NCBI GenBank assembly: GCA_963814915.1
Contig: CAWFEI010000016.1
Location: 1 to 64,000 of the forward strand
Reading direction: 5' to 3'
DNA from: VRUE01 sp963814915
GTDB lineage: Bacteria > Actinomycetota > Thermoleophilia > Solirubrobacterales > 70-9
DNA length: 64,000 bases
Part shown: in pieces, positions 43,200-52,720 of the stretch
Numbering within the stretch: position 1 is the first letter of the stretch
Layout: each line of letters begins with the position of its first letter
Notes under the pieces: model-generated
The model's input: only the letters and a program-made list of their open reading frames with translations
What the model was told of the DNA's origin: nothing
Database searches by the model: none
Position numbers and translations under genes: made by a program

Positions 43200-44345
43200 G
43201 TGAATTTCGAGCTCTCAGATGAGCAGAAGTTGCTGCGGGGCACGGTGCGTGAGTTTGCGCTGCAAGAGGTCAAGCCGGTTGCTGAGGAGCTGGATCGGAC
43301 CAAGTCCTTCCCCTACGAGATCGTGGCGAAGCTCGGGGGGCTCGGGCTGATGGGGATTCCGTTTCCGCAGGAGTACGGCGGGGGCGGGGCGGACACGTTG
43401 TCCTACGTGTTGGCCGTGGAAGAGCTGGCGCGGATCGATTCGTCCGTGTGCATCACGATGGCGGCCCACACCTCGCTGGGGACGATGCCGATCTATCTCT
43501 GGGGCTCCGACGAGCAGAAGGACGAGTGGCTGCCGGTGCTCTGCAGTGGGCAAAAGCTCGCGTCGTTCGGGCTGACCGAGCCCGAGGCCGGTTCCGACGC
43601 CGGCAATGTTCGGACCACGGCGACGCTCGAAGACGGCGAGTGGATGATCGACGGCGCCAAGCAGTTCATCACCAACTCCGGCACCGATATCTCCGGCTGC
43701 GTTGCGATCACCGCCGTCACCGGCCAGGCGGACGGGCGCAAGGAGATCTCCAACCTGATCGTCCCCACCGGCACGCCTGGCTACGAAGCCGGCGAGCCCT
43801 ACCGCAAGATGGGCTGGAACGCCTCCGACACGCGCCCGCTGACCTTCGATGCCTGCCGGGTGCCGGAGTCCAACCTGCTCGGCCGCCGCGGCGAGGGCTT
43901 CAAGAACTTCCTCCACATCCTCGACGGCGGTCGCATCGGCGTCGCCGCGATGGGGGTCGGGCTCGCCCAGGGCGCCCTCGACGAGGCGATCGCCTACGCC
44001 AAGGAGCGCCAGGCATTCGGCCGACCGATCGCCAAATTCCAGTCGATCCAGGCAAAGATCGCCGATCTCTCCGCCCAGATCGAGGCCGCCCGCCTACTCA
44101 CCTGGCGGGCCGCGCTGGAGAAGGATGCGGGCCAGTCGTTCACGCTCACCGCCGCCCAGGCGAAGCTGATCACCGGCCGCCTCGCCGTTCGCGCCACCGA
44201 GGAGGCGGTCCAGATCCACGGGGGCTATGGCTACATCGAGGAGTATCCGGTCTGCCGCTTCTATCGCGACGCCAAGATCCTCACGATCGGCGAGGGCACC
44301 GACGAGGTCCAGCAGATGGTCATCGCCCGCCAGCTCGGCTGCTGA
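43200..44345 (+). CDS. Acyl-CoA dehydrogenase
   Basis: A 381-residue FAD enzyme introducing a 2,3-double bond into acyl-CoA and passing electrons to ETF, whose genes are 10 kb downstream. Family motifs: FGLTEPEAGSDAGNVRTTA, QFITNSG, GWNASDTRPLTFDACRVPE, GRIGVAAMGVGLAQGALDEA, QIHGGYGYIEEYPVCRFYRDAK and ILTIGEGTDEVQQMVIAR, where the Glu of GEGT matches the catalytic base of short/branched-chain members. Start GTG 43200. It converges with the aldehyde dehydrogenase. Confidence 0.92.
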   Translation: MNFELSDEQKLLRGTVREFALQEVKPVAEELDRTKSFPYEIVAKLGGLGLMGIPFPQEYGGGGADTLSYVLAVEELARIDSSVCITMAAHTSLGTMPIYLWGSDEQKDEWLPVLCSGQKLASFGLTEPEAGSDAGNVRTTATLEDGEWMIDGAKQFITNSGTDISGCVAITAVTGQADGRKEISNLIVPTGTPGYEAGEPYRKMGWNASDTRPLTFDACRVPESNLLGRRGEGFKNFLHILDGGRIGVAAMGVGLAQGALDEAIAYAKERQAFGRPIAKFQSIQAKIADLSAQIEAARLLTWRAALEKDAGQSFTLTAAQAKLITGRLAVRATEEAVQIHGGYGYIEEYPVCRFYRDAKILTIGEGTDEVQQMVIARQLGC

Positions 44346-44348
44346 GCC

Positions 44349-45785
44349 CTACAGCTGCAGCGACTTGACCTGGAGCAGCTCCTCGATCGCGTAGCGGCCG
44401 TTCTCGCGCCCGTGGCCGGACTGCTTGTAGCCGCCGAACGGGGCGATCGGGTTGAAGGCGCCGCCGTTGATCTCGATCTGGCCGGTGCGGATGCGCTTGG
44501 CGATGGCGATCGCGCGGTCCTGGTCAGCCGACCAGACTCCACCGGCGAGGCCGTAGACAGTCTCGTTGGCGATCCGCACCGCGTCGTCCTCGTCGTCGTA
44601 GGGCTGGATCACGAGCACCGGGCCGAAGATCTCCTCCTGGGCGATCGTCATCTCGGGGGTGACATCGGAGAAGACGGTCGGGCGGACGAAATAGCCGCCC
44701 TCGAGGCCCTCTGGGGGCGCGGCCCCACCGGTGAGCAGCTTGGCGCCTTCCGCCTCGCCTTTCTCGATGTAGCCGCGGACCCGTTCGCGCTGGGTCTCGG
44801 AGACCAGCGGCCCGAGCCGGGTCGTGTCCTCGAAGGGGTCGCCGGGGGTGAAGCTCTCCGCCGCCTTGACGGCGATCTCCTCCGCTTCGGCCAGCTTCCC
44901 GCGCGGGACCAGCATCCGGGTCAGCGCGCTGCAGGTCTGGCCGGAGTTGAGGAAGCACTTGGCGACTCCGTCGGGCACCGCCTTGGCGAGGTCGGCGTCG
45001 TCGAGGATCACGTTCGGGGACTTGCCACCCAGCTCCATCGCGACCGGCTTCACCGTCGCCGATGCCAACTCGGAGACGCGGCGGCCGGCTCGGGTCGAGC
45101 CGGTGAAGGAGACCATGTCGACCTCCGGATGGCCGGCGATCGCCTCGCCGGCGACGGGGCCGGTCCCGGTGAGGAGGTTGAAGACGCCCGCGGGGAGGCC
45201 GGCGGCCTCGATCACCTCGGCAAGGATGAAGGCGTTGAGCGGCGTCACCTCGCTCGGCTTGAGCACGACCGTGCAGCCAGCCGCCAGGGCGGGGGCGACC
45301 TTGGCGGCGATCTGGTTGAGCGGGAAGTTCCAGGGGGTGATCGCGCCGAGCACGCCGACCGGCTCCCGCAGCACGCGCGAACTGCCGATCTCCTCCTCCC
45401 AGGCGATCTCCTCCATCAGCCCCGGCATCGCCGCGAACTGGGCGGTCGGCAGGCCGGCCTGGATCATCTTGCTCAGCTTGATCGGCATGCCGAGCTCCTG
45501 AGAGATCGTCGCCGCGATCTCGTCCGAGCGCTCGTTCAGCCCGGCGGCGATCGCCGAGAGGTAGCCGGCCCGCTCCTCGCGCGAGATCTGCGACCAGGAG
45601 TCGAAGGCGTCGCGGGCGGCGCGCACGGCGAGGTCGGCGTCCGCGGCGGTGCAGCCCGGGATCGTCGCCATGACCTCCTCGGTCGTCGCGTTGACGACCT
45701 CGATCGGCTCGCCTCCTTGCGGCAAGACCCACTCGCCGCCGATGAAGACCTTGTCTCGCACCTGCATCTCAGCCGCCGCAGCCAT
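44349..45785 (-). CDS. NAD(P)-dependent aldehyde dehydrogenase
   Basis: A 478-residue ALDH-superfamily enzyme. ITPWNFPLNQIAAKVAPALA, SFTGSTRAGRRVSELA, the Glu motif MELGGKSPNVI and catalytic Cys in NSGQTCSALTRM near residue 283 are complete; EEIFGPVLVIQPYDDE and PFGGYKQSGHGRENG close the active site. Substrate is not predictable from sequence. The start is 79 bases from the stop of the upstream HxlR regulator gene; a solo copy of repeat A lies in that gap, and an HxlR-aldehyde link is plausible. Confidence 0.92.
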   Translation of the reverse strand: MAAAAEMQVRDKVFIGGEWVLPQGGEPIEVVNATTEEVMATIPGCTAADADLAVRAARDAFDSWSQISREERAGYLSAIAAGLNERSDEIAATISQELGMPIKLSKMIQAGLPTAQFAAMPGLMEEIAWEEEIGSSRVLREPVGVLGAITPWNFPLNQIAAKVAPALAAGCTVVLKPSEVTPLNAFILAEVIEAAGLPAGVFNLLTGTGPVAGEAIAGHPEVDMVSFTGSTRAGRRVSELASATVKPVAMELGGKSPNVILDDADLAKAVPDGVAKCFLNSGQTCSALTRMLVPRGKLAEAEEIAVKAAESFTPGDPFEDTTRLGPLVSETQRERVRGYIEKGEAEGAKLLTGGAAPPEGLEGGYFVRPTVFSDVTPEMTIAQEEIFGPVLVIQPYDDEDDAVRIANETVYGLAGGVWSADQDRAIAIAKRIRTGQIEINGGAFNPIAPFGGYKQSGHGRENGRYAIEELLQVKSLQL

Positions 45786-45823
45786 CTACTCCTCCTCGTC
45801 GCTGACTTGATCCATCATGGTCG

Positions 45824-45869
45824 ATTGAAGCATTGTCTGGGCCATAGCCCGGGAAAAGCTGCGATCAAC
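45824..45869 (+). repeat. Solo copy (scar) of repeat A
   Basis: 46 bases that align without gaps to 32626-32671 at 38 positions. The palindromic core is changed on both sides yet still self-complementary (GGGC-CATA-GCCC), and the internal ATG is lost. No DUF559 gene is present. The right end supplies the stop codon of the hxlR gene (45865-45867 on minus). Confidence 0.75.
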
Positions 45870-46344
45870 CGGACGCCGCGGCGAGATCGCGAGCGGCGAC
45901 GCCGGGGCCGGGGAGGGCGCGGGCGTCGCGGGCGTTCAGGACCTCGCCGCAGCGCTCGCAGGTGCCGCGATCGTTGACCTCGCCGCCGCATTCCTTGTGC
46001 ACGATCAGCATCGGCGGGCCGTCGGGCTCGGGCGAGTGGCGGTCGCCCCAGGCGAGCAGCGCGACGAGCGCCGGCCAAAGGTCGAGCCCCTTCTCGGTGA
46101 GGAAGTACTCGTAGCGCGCCGGGCTCGACTGGTAGGGCCGCCGTTCGAGGATGTCCTCCTCGACGAGGCGCTGCAGGCGGGCCGAGAGCACGTTGCGGGC
46201 GACGCCGAGGCCGCGCTGCAGCTCGCCGAAGCGGCGGTTGCCGTTCATCACGTCGCGCACGATCAGGAGGCTCCAACGCTCGCCGACCACCTCGAGCGCC
46301 TTGGCGATCGAGCAGACCTGGCCCGGATAGTCGGCACGCAGCAC
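45865..46344 (-). CDS. HxlR-family regulator with C-terminal Cys cluster
   Basis: A 159-residue regulator: CSIAKALEVVGERWSLLIVRDVMNGNRRFGELQRGLGVARNVLSARL (HxlR wHTH), then LEEDILERRPY-type wing. Unlike the 113-residue HxlR at 22339, it has a ~50-residue C-terminal extension with CGGEVNDRGTCERCGEVL, a likely zinc ribbon. Start GTG 46344 is preferred; the longer frame from TTG 46380 would start inside the operator dyads. It is divergent from a region ending in a short ORF and convergent pepA. Confidence 0.87.
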   Translation of the reverse strand: MLRADYPGQVCSIAKALEVVGERWSLLIVRDVMNGNRRFGELQRGLGVARNVLSARLQRLVEEDILERRPYQSSPARYEYFLTEKGLDLWPALVALLAWGDRHSPEPDGPPMLIVHKECGGEVNDRGTCERCGEVLNARDARALPGPGVAARDLAAASG

Positions 46345-46366
46345 GAGAGTGATCTTCGCACACAAG

Positions 46367-46425
46367 GTTGCATCAAGCAACTGACTCGTCTAGTGTCCTC
46401 GCGACAACGGTTGCTTGAAGCAACC
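46367..46425. promoter_or_regulatory. Pair of GTTGC-x-GCAAC dyads, probable HxlR operators
   Basis: GGTTGCTT-G-AAGCAACC (46409-46425) is a perfect 8-bp dyad, and GTTGC-ATCAA-GCAAC (46367-46381) is a related dyad. Centres are 43 bases apart, close to four helical turns. They sit immediately upstream of the hxlR start, as expected for autoregulation and control of a divergent transcript. Confidence 0.7.
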
Positions 46426-46454
46426 AGGCCTGAAACGCCGACTGGAGGCGCACG

Positions 46455-46625
46455 ATGAGGCTGATCCACAGAAACCGAAGCCACCGCCCCAAGACCCCGC
46501 GGATCCCGATCTCCCAGGAGGAGATCGCCGCCGATCTGCACTACCCGGCGACTCAGTCAGAGAGCTCGCGGGCGAGCTCGACCAGGAGGCGGACGCCGAA
46601 GCCGCTGGCGTCGTTGCCCGTGTAA
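46455..46625 (+). CDS. Short ORF divergent from hxlR, possibly a truncated gene
   Basis: ATG 46455 opens a 56-codon frame starting MRLIHRNRSHRPKTPRIPIS and running into the convergent pepA 3' end, stopping at TAA 46623-46625. It would be the gene under the HxlR dyads. The second half, overlapping pepA, is a Ser/Arg-rich shadow, so the original 3' part may have been lost. No family recognised. It may not be coding. Confidence 0.25.
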   Translation: MRLIHRNRSHRPKTPRIPISQEEIAADLHYPATQSESSRASSTRRRTPKPLASLPV

Positions 46626-47989
46626 GGGCGGCCGACATCCCAGGCGGTGCCGGCGATGTCGACGTGGGCCCACGGGGTCTCGTCGACGAACTCCTCGAGG
46701 AACGAGCCGGCGTAGATCGTCCCCGCCTTGCGCTTCGCCGCGGCGTTGGTCAGGTCGCCGACGGTGCCCTTGACCAGGTCCTTGTACTCGGGGTGGAGGG
46801 GCAGGCGCCAGACCAGCTCGCCGGTCGTCTCGCCGGCCTGCTCGACCTCGCCCGCGAGTGCGTCGTCGTTGGAGATGACCGCGGCGTAGGTCGAGCCCAG
46901 CGCCATCAGCACGGCGCCGGTCAGGGTCGCCATGTCGACGATCCGCTCGGCGCCCAGCTCGACCGCGTAGGCGAGCGCGTCGGCGAGGATCAGGCGCCCC
47001 TCCGCGTCGGTGTTGTTGACCTCGACCGTCTTGCCGTTGTACTGGGTGATCACGTCGCCGGGCTTGATCGCCGTCCCCGAGGGCATGTTCTCGGTCGAGG
47101 GCACGACCGCGATCAGGCTCACGGGCAGGCCCAGCTCGGCGATCGCGCCGACCGCCTCGAGCACCGCTGCGGCGCCGGACATGTCCATCTTCATCTCGTG
47201 CATCGAAGCCGAGGGCTTGAGCGAGATGCCACCGGTGTCGAAGGTCACGCCCTTGCCGACGAAGCCAAGTGTCGGTCCGGAGCCGCCGCCCTCATAGCGC
47301 AGCACGATCAGCTTCGGGTCCTCGGCGCTGCCCTGGCTGACGGCGACGAGGCCACCCATCTCCTTGGCCGCGATCTCGTCGCGGCCAAGGACCTCGGCGC
47401 TGACCGCCTCGTGCCGGGAGGCGATCTCGGTCGCCCGCCGGCCCAGGTAGGACGGGGTGGCGATGTTCGACGGCAGGCTCTGCAGATCGCGGGCGCGGTT
47501 CTGCGCGGCGGCGCAGACGCGGGCGGCCTCGACGGCCGCGGCGACGCCCTCCTCGCCCAGCAGGGTCAGCGACTCGATCCGCGGCGCCGGGGGCTTGTCC
47601 GGAGCGGAGCTGCGCAACCGGTCGAAGCGGTAGTCGGCGAGGATCGTCGCGGTGACGATCGCGGCGGCGGCCTCGGCGTCGTCCTCAGAGGCGGGCAGGA
47701 GCCAGGCCAGTGCCGCGGCCTCCAGCTTCCCGGCCTCTTTGGCAGCAATCGCGGCGGCGAGCCGGATCCGCTCCGGGTCGGCCTGCTCGCGCTTGCCGAG
47801 CCCGACCACGAGCACCCGGGCGGGGCGCTCGGGCCGCAGCAGGGTCAGTTTCCGAAAGGCGCCTTTGACGTCGGCGGCTCCCGGCGCGCCGGACAGCTCG
47901 GCGGGCAGCTCCTCCCCCTCGTAGAGGCCGGCGACAAGGAGGTCGGCGGTGAGCTCGAGCGGGCTCTCCTGGCTGACGGCGACGTTCAC
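46553..47989 (-). CDS. pepA: Leucyl aminopeptidase PepA (M17)
   Basis: A 478-residue cytosolic dizinc/dimanganese aminopeptidase. The N-terminal macro-like domain is followed by the catalytic domain: VGKGVTFDTGGISLKPSASM with metal Lys/Asp, MKMDMSGAAAVLEAV, and the M17 signature VNNTDAEGRLILADAL. ERIVDMATLTGA and WAHVDIAGTAWDVGRPYTGNDASGFGVRLLVEL are also typical. Divergent from the thiolase gene with a 160-base intergenic region. Confidence 0.94.
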   Translation of the reverse strand: MNVAVSQESPLELTADLLVAGLYEGEELPAELSGAPGAADVKGAFRKLTLLRPERPARVLVVGLGKREQADPERIRLAAAIAAKEAGKLEAAALAWLLPASEDDAEAAAAIVTATILADYRFDRLRSSAPDKPPAPRIESLTLLGEEGVAAAVEAARVCAAAQNRARDLQSLPSNIATPSYLGRRATEIASRHEAVSAEVLGRDEIAAKEMGGLVAVSQGSAEDPKLIVLRYEGGGSGPTLGFVGKGVTFDTGGISLKPSASMHEMKMDMSGAAAVLEAVGAIAELGLPVSLIAVVPSTENMPSGTAIKPGDVITQYNGKTVEVNNTDAEGRLILADALAYAVELGAERIVDMATLTGAVLMALGSTYAAVISNDDALAGEVEQAGETTGELVWRLPLHPEYKDLVKGTVGDLTNAAAKRKAGTIYAGSFLEEFVDETPWAHVDIAGTAWDVGRPYTGNDASGFGVRLLVELARELSD

Positions 47990-48149
47990 GGCGGCGAGTC
48001 TATGCGCTCCGACAGCGCGGCTCCACGACCGCCCGTTGCGTGATCAACGGACCACAATTCGGATCGCGTTACCGGTATCGTCCCGAGCAGGGCCTTGCGG
48101 CCCGTCCAGAGCCGAGACCCGGCACAAACAAAGACAGAAAGGCCGCCAG

Positions 48150-49325
<1,176 letters not shown>

Positions 49326-49329
49326 GTCT

Positions 49330-50115
49330 TTGCAGCGCGCTGCTGCTTTCTTCGATCTGGACAAGACCCTGATGGCGGGGTCTTCGGGGATGCAGTTCGC
49401 CCGCGTCGCCGCCCGTCATGGGCTGGTCGGGCGCCGCCAGCTGGCGAGCTGGGGGTTCGAGCACCTGCGTTACCGCCTGCGCGGGGTGACCGACGAGCGA
49501 ACGACCGAGGTGCTGCGCGGCGTGCGCGAGCTGCTCCAAGGCGTTTCCGCACGCGGCCTCGAACGGATGAACCCCGAGGTGATGGCGGCGATCCTGCCGC
49601 GGGTCTACCCGCAGATGCTCGACGAGGTCTACGCCCACCGGGATGCCGGTCGAGCGACCTTCATCGTCAGCGCCGCCGGCAACGGCGTGGTCGAGCCGCT
49701 GGCCACGGTGCTTGGCATGGACGGCGGCATCGGCACCCGCTACGAGGTCGGCGAGGACGGCAAGCTCACCGGCCGCTTCGACGGCCCCTTCGTCTACGGC
49801 CCGGGCAAGGTCGAAGCGATGGAGGCGTTCGCGGCCGAGCACGGGATCGACCTGGCCTCCTCCTACGCCTACTCGGACTCGCTCTCGGACCTGCCGATGC
49901 TGCGCGCCGTCGGCAACCCGGTCGCCGTCAACCCCGACCCGCCGCTGGCCGAGACGGCCCGCGAGGAAGGCTGGGAGACCGTGCGCTTTGAGCGGCTCGG
50001 TCGCCGCCTCGTCGCGCTCAGCGTCGCCGTCCTGGCGACGATCGCCGGTTTCGGCGCCTCACGCATGGCGGCGCGCCGGGGGCCGGTCTCCCGTCGCCTT
50101 TCTCTGCGGCGCTAG
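49330..50115 (+). CDS. HAD-IB family phosphatase with C-terminal membrane segment
   Basis: A 261-residue HAD-superfamily IB hydrolase (SerB/CicA-like). FFDLDKTLMAGSSG near residue 8 holds both motif I Asp, FIVSAAGNGVVEPLA is motif II, GKVEAMEAFA motif III and YSDSLSDLPMLRAVGNPVAVNPD motif IV. After the domain, LVALSVAVLATIAGFGASRM is one membrane helix and the tail is Arg-rich, as in acyltransferase-linked HAD-IB enzymes of actinobacteria. Start TTG 49330, four bases after the thiolase stop. Substrate unknown, possibly a phospholipid intermediate. Confidence 0.82.
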   Translation: MQRAAAFFDLDKTLMAGSSGMQFARVAARHGLVGRRQLASWGFEHLRYRLRGVTDERTTEVLRGVRELLQGVSARGLERMNPEVMAAILPRVYPQMLDEVYAHRDAGRATFIVSAAGNGVVEPLATVLGMDGGIGTRYEVGEDGKLTGRFDGPFVYGPGKVEAMEAFAAEHGIDLASSYAYSDSLSDLPMLRAVGNPVAVNPDPPLAETAREEGWETVRFERLGRRLVALSVAVLATIAGFGASRMAARRGPVSRRLSLRR

Positions 50116-50167
50116 CCGCGCCGGGAGTCGGGGTCGCATCGGACCGTCGACTCCCGGCGGTCTGGCG

Positions 50168-50839
50168 CTACGGGCGCGTCTCGCCGCGGTGTGGCACGCC
50201 CGGCTTGTGCGAGCGCAGGAACTTGAGCGCGGTGTCGGGATTGTGGACCGCACCGCCGGCGACCAGCACGAGGAAGCCGACTCCGATCAGCACCAGGGCG
50301 ATCCCGATCACGATGCCGAACAGCGAGAGCCGGTCGGCCATGTAGCTCGTGTTGAGGGCGGTCGAGAGCGCGGTCTCGGTGACCCAGGTTTCACGCGTCG
50401 CGTTGTCGGCCGGTTCGCCGCTCTTGGCATCGATCACGGCGAATTCTTCGTTGTCGGTGCCGCCGCCGGCCGCCAGCTCGGCCTTCGGGGTGTCCGATTT
50501 GGCTTCGAAGCGGCCCATTTCCGAGTAGGTGAATCCACCAGTCGCCTCGAGCGCGTGGATCCGCATGTAGTCGGCGAAGCAACGCGCCTTTTCGCCGCTG
50601 TCGATTTCCTCTTCGGCTACGTCGCAGCTCGGCACCCCGACGCTCGCCGGCAGCCCGGCTTCCTTCACCGCGGCAGTAGTTTCTTCCGGGGTCATGTCGG
50701 GGGTGCCGACGATGCTCTGCCGTTCGAGTTCGGTCGTGACGGTGTTGCTGCCGCTGGCCCCCATCACGATGGCGACGACGCCGAAGGCGATCAACGCGAT
50801 CCCCGCGACGATTCCGCCTAACTCCAGTCCCCTTCGCAT
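50168..50839 (-). CDS. Two-helix membrane protein of unknown function
   Basis: A 223-residue protein with an N-terminal helix (LGGIVAGIALIAFGVVAIVM, residues ~7-26), an extracytoplasmic domain of ~130 residues with two Cys (PSCDVAEEEIDSGEKARCFA) and a second helix (FGIVIGIALVLIGVGFLVLV), ending in a basic cytoplasmic tail. GGAGGT seven bases upstream of ATG 50839 selects that start over in-frame ATG 50854. I do not recognise the family, though similar two-helix 'aromatic-poor' proteins are common in this group. Divergent from the mutase gene across 193 bases. Confidence 0.65.
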   Translation of the reverse strand: MRRGLELGGIVAGIALIAFGVVAIVMGASGSNTVTTELERQSIVGTPDMTPEETTAAVKEAGLPASVGVPSCDVAEEEIDSGEKARCFADYMRIHALEATGGFTYSEMGRFEAKSDTPKAELAAGGGTDNEEFAVIDAKSGEPADNATRETWVTETALSTALNTSYMADRLSLFGIVIGIALVLIGVGFLVLVAGGAVHNPDTALKFLRSHKPGVPHRGETRP

Positions 50840-51032
50840 ACCTGGCACCTCCATCTGTTGTGAGTCGAGAAAAGACGACGTGAATATCTGCAATCGCGAC
50901 GCTTTCACGCCGGTGTGCGTCGCCGCCTCCGTGCTGGCAGCGGATCTTGCTCGTGGTAAACCCGTAACGGCGGGCGCCTGGGCCGGTGAATGGACGGGTA
51001 AGGCGCCCGGGTGGCGTCCGTAGACTGTCCGG

Positions 51033-52652
51033 ATGGCGACGGAGCCGCGGCAGAAGCCGCCGCAGGAGCGCGAGGCCGAGTTCAAGACGATGTCGGGGCA
51101 GCCGATCGCCCCGCTCTACGGCCCCGAGGTGGCGCCCGCCGACCCCGCGGAGTCGATCGGGCGGCCCGGGGAGTACCCGTTCACCCGCGGGCCGTACGAG
51201 TCGATGTACCGGGGGCGGCTGTGGACGATGCGCCAGTTCGCCGGCTTCGGCACGGTCGAGGAGACCAACGAGCGCTTCCACTACCTGCTCGACCATGGGC
51301 AGACGGGGCTCTCGACCGCCTTCGACATGCCGACCCTTATGGGTTACGACTCCGACCACGAGCGCAGCCTCGGCGAGGTCGGCCGCGAGGGCGTCGCGGT
51401 CGACAGCCTCGACGACATGGAGCAGCTCTTCGACGGCATCCCGCTGGGCGGGGTCACGACCTCGATGACGATCAACGCCCCGGCGGCGATCCTGCTCGCC
51501 TTCTACGTACTCGTCGGCGAGCAGCAGGGAGTGCCCCCCGACAAGCTCGGCGGCACGATCCAGACCGACATCCTCAAGGAGTACATCGCCCAGAAAGAGT
51601 GGTGCTTCCCGATCGAGCCGGCGATGCGCTTGGTCACCGACATGATCGAGTGGTGCTCGCGGGAGATGCCGCGCTGGCACCCGGTCTCGATCTCCGGGTA
51701 CCACATCCGCGAGGCGGGCTCGACCGCCCAGCAGGAGCTCGCCTTCACGCTCAAGGACGGCTTCACCTACGTCGAGCGGGCGCTCGAGCGGGGCCTTGAC
51801 GTCGACGACTTCGCTCCGCGCCTTTCCTTCTTCTTCAATGCCCACGTCGACTTCTTCGAGGAGATCGCCAAGTACCGTGCCGCGCGGCGCATCTGGGCGC
51901 GTGAGCTGCGCGAGACATATGGCGCCAAGCGCGAGGAGTCGATGCGGCTTCGTTTCCACGCCCAGACGGCCGGGGTCTCGCTGACCGCCCAGCAGCCGCT
52001 CAACAACGTCGTCCGCACCTCGTTGGAGGCGCTGGCGGCGGTGCTCGGCGGGACCCAGTCGCTTCACACCAACTCCTTCGACGAGGCGTTGGCGCTGCCG
52101 ACCGAGGAGGCCGTGCAGGTGGCGCTGCGCACACAGCAGGTGATCGCCTTCGAATCGGGCGTCGCCAACACGCCCGACCCGCTCGGCGGCTCCTGGTTCG
52201 TCGAGAAGCTGACCGACGAGATGGAGGCGGCCGCCTACGGCTACTTCTCCCGCATCGAAGAGCTGGGCGGGATGGTCGAGGCGATCCGTCGTAACTTCCC
52301 CCAGCGCGAGATCGCCGATGCCTCCTTCGCCTACCAGCGCGAGGTCGACGAGCGGCGGCGGATCGTCGTCGGCGTCAACGACTTCGTCGCCGAGGACGAA
52401 GCGGAGACGTCGATCCTGCGCATCGACCCGGCGCTCGAACGCAAGCAGGCCGACCGCCTCGCCGCGACGCGCGCCCGCCGCGACGGCGCCGCGGTCGAGT
52501 CCGCTCTGGCCGAGCTCAAGCGGCTCGCGGCAACCGAGGCCAACCTGATGCCGCCGATCATCGAGGCCGCGCGTGCCCGCGCGACCGAGGGCGAGATGAT
52601 CGCCACCCTGCAGGAGGTATTCGGGACGTATACCGAGAGCCCGGTCTTCTAG
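51033..52652 (+). CDS. Methylmalonyl-CoA mutase large subunit (catalytic domain only)
   Basis: A 539-residue catalytic TIM-barrel subunit; the B12-binding domain is a separate gene (53722). Motifs: MRQFAGFGTVEETNERFHYL, GLSTAFDMPTLMGYDSD (substrate channel), TTSMTINAPAAILLAFYV, FPIEPAMRLVTDMIEWC, HPVSISGYHIREAGSTAQQE and TQSLHTNSFDEALALPTEEA. The YHIREAGA-type motif and length fit the split archaeal/actinobacterial mutases; ethylmalonyl- or isobutyryl-CoA mutase cannot be fully excluded. The normal next gene, the small subunit, is displaced by about 1 kb by the AbiEi-DUF559 unit. Confidence 0.9.
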   Translation: MATEPRQKPPQEREAEFKTMSGQPIAPLYGPEVAPADPAESIGRPGEYPFTRGPYESMYRGRLWTMRQFAGFGTVEETNERFHYLLDHGQTGLSTAFDMPTLMGYDSDHERSLGEVGREGVAVDSLDDMEQLFDGIPLGGVTTSMTINAPAAILLAFYVLVGEQQGVPPDKLGGTIQTDILKEYIAQKEWCFPIEPAMRLVTDMIEWCSREMPRWHPVSISGYHIREAGSTAQQELAFTLKDGFTYVERALERGLDVDDFAPRLSFFFNAHVDFFEEIAKYRAARRIWARELRETYGAKREESMRLRFHAQTAGVSLTAQQPLNNVVRTSLEALAAVLGGTQSLHTNSFDEALALPTEEAVQVALRTQQVIAFESGVANTPDPLGGSWFVEKLTDEMEAAAYGYFSRIEELGGMVEAIRRNFPQREIADASFAYQREVDERRRIVVGVNDFVAEDEAETSILRIDPALERKQADRLAATRARRDGAAVESALAELKRLAATEANLMPPIIEAARARATEGEMIATLQEVFGTYTESPVF

Positions 52653-52682
52653 TGCCCCAACCGTGCCGTCCCGCTCCGCGAG

Positions 52683-52720
52683 TGGTCATTTGACCCACGC
52701 ATACGGTGGTAAAGGGTTCA
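52683..52720 (+). repeat. Direct repeat B, copy at 3' side of second DUF559 gene
   Basis: 38 bases identical to 53643-53680, starting TGGTCATTTGACCCACGCAT. It contains the dyad GGTCA-TT-TGACC. Similarity continues about 15 bases further left with a small gap (CCGTCCCGC). The gene's TGA (52718-52720) is formed by the last three bases of this copy. Confidence 0.92.
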
